Shown: one piece after another, positions 6,856-8,965 of the stretch
Layout: each line of letters begins with the position of its first letter
Position numbering within the stretch: position 1 is the first letter of the stretch
DNA from: Bacteroides sp. 43_108
Lineage (GTDB): Bacteria; Bacteroidota; Bacteroidia; Bacteroidales; Bacteroidaceae
Length of the DNA stretch: 8,965 bases
Direction of reading: 5' to 3'
NCBI GenBank assembly: GCA_001915545.1
Contig: MNQS01000152.1
Span: 1-8,965, forward strand
Made by a program: the position numbers and the translations under genes
The notes under the pieces: model-generated
Told to the model about the DNA's origin: nothing
What the model saw: the letters and a program-made list of their open reading frames with translations, nothing else
Databases searched by the model: none

Positions 6856-8046
6856 CTATGTAGTTATAGTACAGAACCAGTCATCAAGTGTTCTAAATAA
6901 TTCCATCACTTCATCCCAAGCAATAGCAACTTCATGTTGAAGATCTTCGCCCATCTTTCCTTCAAAGCGGTTGTAGTAGAAACGGAATATCTCACTTTGT
7001 CTTGTATCCATTAACTGAGCATCAATTTCCTTTATTTTAGCATCCCATTCTGTTTCAGGAATTTCTTTAAGAGCATTCTTTTTGTAAATCAGATTAAAAA
7101 GGAGGTCAATGCGGTTAGGCATATCATATCCCTTTTTCTGAAGGAAATACCAGAAATTGTTTGCATGAAGTGTGTTCTCAATATATTCCCATTCCAAAGC
7201 TAATTCTGATTGCTTAATATATTTATCACCAGAAGTAAAGTTCTTTTTCAATAAGAACAACCCTTTGATAAGTTCTGCATCTGTAAGACGAATCTTTCCT
7301 GTATTGATCTTCTGAAATTCTTTAATGTTATTCTTTTCCTTTACTTCTGCGATTTCGTACCATAAAATCTGTACAGAGCCACCTTTGGTGTCACTCATGC
7401 CATTTAGAAGCTTAAAGAATGAATTCCTGATATTGTCAAGACTGCCACCCAATTGATAGCGAATATTGATTGTTTTACCATCTGTTTTAATCCATTCACT
7501 TATATATTTGAATGCATTTGCCATGTGAAAGTAATCCACGTTGTCTCTCAAGATGTCCTCATCATTATCCTTGATGGTCTTCATAGTCAATCCTTCAAGG
7601 AATTTTGTAGAACCATCACGAGTAGCATAGCAGATATGATATAGTTCTTTACCATCTTCCTCTTCTTTCAAGGTTTCCGCATTCCATCCTTTTTGATCGA
7701 GAAGGTACTTGTATAGTAGAAATATAGTTGTCAGACGCTGCTGCCCATCTATAATCTCCCACACACCATGACTCAGAATACTTTCATTGTATTCAGTTCC
7801 AAACATAGATTTAAGTTTATCTTCATCTGTGATTGGACGAGCTATGACAGGTTGAAGACAATAAAACTGATCCTGTTTTTTTTCTTTTCCTTCATTAGCA
7901 AAATCGTTAGCAAAACAAAGAAGATCACGCAAGAGATCACCTACTTGTTTCTCTGTCCATCTATATCCTCTCTGGTAGGATGGTATATAGAAATACCTCC
8001 CGTCAAGAAGTTCACCTATAGCATATTGTTTGATTGAATTATCCAT
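6856..8046 (-). CDS. DUF262 half of a split GmrSD-like protein (frameshifted)
   Basis: This is the N-terminal, NTP-using half of a GmrSD-like restriction protein. Visible blocks are IPSYQRGYRW (21-30), FYCLQPVI (61-68), WEIIDGQQRLTTIFLLYKY (96-114), INTGKIRLTDAELIKGLFLL (247-266) and a W..IE..L....FWYFL helix (286-302). All DUF262 signature motifs are therefore intact. The frame breaks after LDDW (387-390): family proteins continue with a short link and an LYHYIGFL-like strand, whereas here six unrelated residues and a TAG follow. The -1 frame has the expected LYYNYIGLL. The start is ATG at 8046, directly before the conserved N-terminus, with no Shine-Dalgarno. It is the first gene of the operon; about 250 AT-rich bases upstream hold candidate control repeats. 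Without its HNH half this product probably cannot cut DNA. Confidence 0.9.
   Translation of the reverse strand: MDNSIKQYAIGELLDGRYFYIPSYQRGYRWTEKQVGDLLRDLLCFANDFANEGKEKKQDQFYCLQPVIARPITDEDKLKSMFGTEYNESILSHGVWEIIDGQQRLTTIFLLYKYLLDQKGWNAETLKEEEDGKELYHICYATRDGSTKFLEGLTMKTIKDNDEDILRDNVDYFHMANAFKYISEWIKTDGKTINIRYQLGGSLDNIRNSFFKLLNGMSDTKGGSVQILWYEIAEVKEKNNIKEFQKINTGKIRLTDAELIKGLFLLKKNFTSGDKYIKQSELALEWEYIENTLHANNFWYFLQKKGYDMPNRIDLLFNLIYKKNALKEIPETEWDAKIKEIDAQLMDTRQSEIFRFYYNRFEGKMGEDLQHEVAIAWDEVMELFRTLDDWFCTITT
6858..6880 (-). other. Frameshift site joining the DUF262 and DUF1524 halves
   Basis: Reading on the - strand, frame one gives LDDWF then CTITT and stop. Reusing the C at 6874 and moving to the -1 frame gives LYYNYIGLLSQCGEDLCRL and runs on into the HNH half. 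This matches how DUF262-DUF1524 proteins are built. The most economical cause is a small deletion (one base, or 3n+1 bases) near 6872-6880. The site TGGTTCTGT is not a slippery heptamer and has no homopolymer, so programmed or slippage-driven switching is not supported. The restored protein would be about 660 residues, a normal length. Confidence 0.85.
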
Positions 8047-8091
8047 TGTACATTATTATTTCAATTTTTGTAAAATATCACTGCACTTTGC

Positions 8092-8182
8092 ATGGTTTAC
8101 TACTACGCCATTATTATTTTATTATATCAGAAATTGTATCTCCAATATACACGACTCCTGAAGGAAAAGGATAGTAAACCAT
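8092..8182. repeat. 11-bp inverted repeat upstream of the DUF262 operon
   Basis: ATGGTTTACTA at 8092-8102 and TAGTAAACCAT at 8172-8182 are exact reverse complements, 69 bases apart. They sit 46-136 bases upstream of the operon start. They could be operator half-sites, or the flanks of a small invertible promoter segment of the kind Bacteroidales use. Short repeats do occur by chance in AT-rich DNA. Confidence 0.4.
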
Positions 8183-8239
8183 ATGAACTGCCAATTATTA
8201 TCTAAAAGTCAGTTTTTAATTAACGGTCATTATTGATAC

Positions 8240-8288
8240 AACCTATAATATAATAAGTTCATATTTAAACTTTATTATAAGATAGGTT
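8240..8288 (-). terminator. Imperfect hairpin after the glutaredoxin-like gene
   Basis: AACCTAT (8240-8246) pairs with ATAGGTT (8282-8288). After two mismatches the stem continues through a TATAATAA tract with one bulged base to AGTT/AACT around a short loop. It begins about 15 bases past the stop at 8304 on the - strand. No clean T-run follows, so it is only a possible terminator. Confidence 0.35.
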
Positions 8289-8303
8289 AGATGATAGTTT
8301 ATA

Positions 8304-8603
8304 TCAGCAACCACTTCCGTCTATATTACATGACATTCCTTCTGTAATTGGTCTTGAAGTAAGTCCGGCTTCTTCTGGTATGAGTGTAACAGAACCATCC
8401 TCTAGAACAAAGCATGGAATACCTGCAGCTCCAACTTTTTTCGCTTCATTAAAAACAGGGCTGTTATCACGGATCCTTAGAAATTCCTTTAAATATTTTA
8501 CATGCGAACCTATGTCTATAATCTCATATCTGTCGTCTCCCTGTATCTGCTCTTCAACATAAATACAGTCCGGACAAGTATTCATACTATAAATTTTAAT
8601 CAT
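8304..8603 (-). CDS. Glutaredoxin-like thioredoxin-fold protein with CPDC motif
   Basis: This is a small cytoplasmic thioredoxin-fold protein of 99 residues. The first strand MIKIYSM is followed by the redox motif C10-P-D-C13 at the start of helix 1. GIPCFVLEDG (61-70) supplies the cis-proline loop (I62-P63) and next strand, with an extra cysteine, C64. EEAGLTSRP fits the last helix region. The C-terminus carries two more cysteines, C92 and C99 (SCNIDGSGC). Proteins of this type are widespread in Bacteroidales and clostridia and annotated as glutaredoxin-related; the electron donor is unknown. The ATG at 8603 starts directly on the first strand, so the start is secure. It is transcribed alone, in the same direction as the DUF262 operon, 257 bases away, and looks like a chromosomal housekeeping gene that borders the accessory region. 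Confidence 0.9.
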   Translation of the reverse strand: MIKIYSMNTCPDCIYVEEQIQGDDRYEIIDIGSHVKYLKEFLRIRDNSPVFNEAKKVGAAGIPCFVLEDGSVTLIPEEAGLTSRPITEGMSCNIDGSGC

Positions 8604-8670
8604 GATGTATATTGTTATAAATTATTACTATTGTGCTGGGCGTTAATAGTGAAAAACAAAAGATGTATCT

Positions 8671-8678
8671 CAAAAGTA
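8671..8678 (-). promoter_or_regulatory. Possible -7 box for the glutaredoxin-like gene
   Basis: The - strand reads TACTTTTG, a full match to TAnnTTTG, 68 bases before the ATG at 8603. No TTG is seen at the usual -33 distance, so support is limited. Confidence 0.3.
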
Positions 8679-8752
8679 TGAAATGTTGTTTAAATATAAA
8701 AGTGCTTATTGCTTTTTTATACAATTCTACGTTATGTGATACAATTGTTTTT

Positions 8753-8776
8753 TGATGAATTGATGAAATGATGAGG
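8753..8776. repeat. Three 8-bp tandem TGATGANN units
   Basis: TGATGAAT, TGATGAAA and TGATGAGG follow one another without gaps in non-coding DNA. The array is short and may be coincidental. Confidence 0.4.
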
Positions 8777-8965
8777 TTATTGTTTGGATTTTGATTATGT
8801 CAATTTAGAATAAAAGTATGGTTTTTAATGCATCTTAAAAAGTTTTTTGTTAGATACTATTATTACTTATTCAAGTTTCGCAAGTTAATAGATAACCTTC
8901 TTCTTGGGATATAAAAGAGGCACAGGGATTTCCACATATCGCAGAAAATGAGTAATTTTATAGTT

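Larger units (their letters stand above)
8604..8965. other. AT-rich stretch with no convincing gene
   Basis: These 362 bases lie upstream of the glutaredoxin-like gene and run to the window edge. No frame shows a recognisable protein. Apart from the candidate -7 box and a short tandem repeat, nothing stands out. An ATG at 8948-8950 (MSNFIV to the edge) could open a + strand gene, but only six codons are visible and no ribosome binding site precedes it. Confidence 0.6.

Noticed and set aside
6856..6880. Programmed -1 ribosomal frameshift joining the two GmrSD-like halves
   Set aside because: The junction TGGTTCTGT has no X-XXY-YYZ slippery heptamer or homopolymer, so a mutation or sequencing error is more likely.
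8604..8965. CRISPR array, tRNA or rRNA in the right-hand non-coding stretch
   Set aside because: There are no regularly spaced repeats of 20-40 bases, no tRNA cloverleaf with a T-arm and no rRNA-like segment.

Overview
The window is low-GC DNA that looks like the accessory genome of a Bacteroidales bacterium (Bacteroides/Prevotella type). This rests on protein resemblance: the two-domain zinc-ribbon/PNPOx protein, the CPDC glutaredoxin-like protein and the IS66 C-terminus. It is supported by AT-rich intergenic DNA, few clear Shine-Dalgarno sequences, and a few TAnnTTTG-like -7 boxes. The genus is not determined.

Left part (1-2481, a nest of mobile elements). Two overlapping + strand tyrosine recombinase genes (93-716, 713-1753) are followed by a palindromic terminal region (1759-1842). 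This fits the right-hand two thirds of a 'recombinase in trio' (RIT) element; the first recombinase lacks its N-terminal domain here. At 1843 the sequence becomes the last 72 codons of an IS66-family transposase, starting mid-domain (GRKNYLFCGN). The RIT-like element therefore appears to have inserted into an IS66 tnpC gene. The right end of that IS66 copy (about 2146) in turn cuts a YdeI/OmpD-associated-type gene on the - strand (2143-2481), which keeps about 110 residues and uses a stop codon supplied by the IS end. This gives three layers: host gene, then IS66, then RIT.

Middle part (2595-3587, - strand). A zinc-ribbon plus pyridoxamine-phosphate-oxidase-like protein lies downstream of a hairpin/terminator and a doubtful 63-codon ORF.

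Right part (3588-8046, - strand). A two-gene operon of DUF262 (GmrSD/ParB-like) proteins. The upstream gene was once a single DUF262 + DUF1524 (HNH) protein of about 660 residues, like a GmrSD type IV restriction enzyme. It is now split by a frameshift near 6872-6880 into a 396-residue DUF262 half and a 243-residue (or slightly longer) HNH half. The downstream gene overlaps it by ATGA and encodes an 827-residue protein with a different DUF262 N-terminus, no recognisable HNH motif and an unassigned C-terminal region. The pair is a candidate two-component anti-phage or modified-DNA restriction system; the defence role is inferred from family membership.

Far right (8304-8965). A small CPDC glutaredoxin-like protein on the - strand, followed by about 360 bases of AT-rich DNA with no convincing gene.
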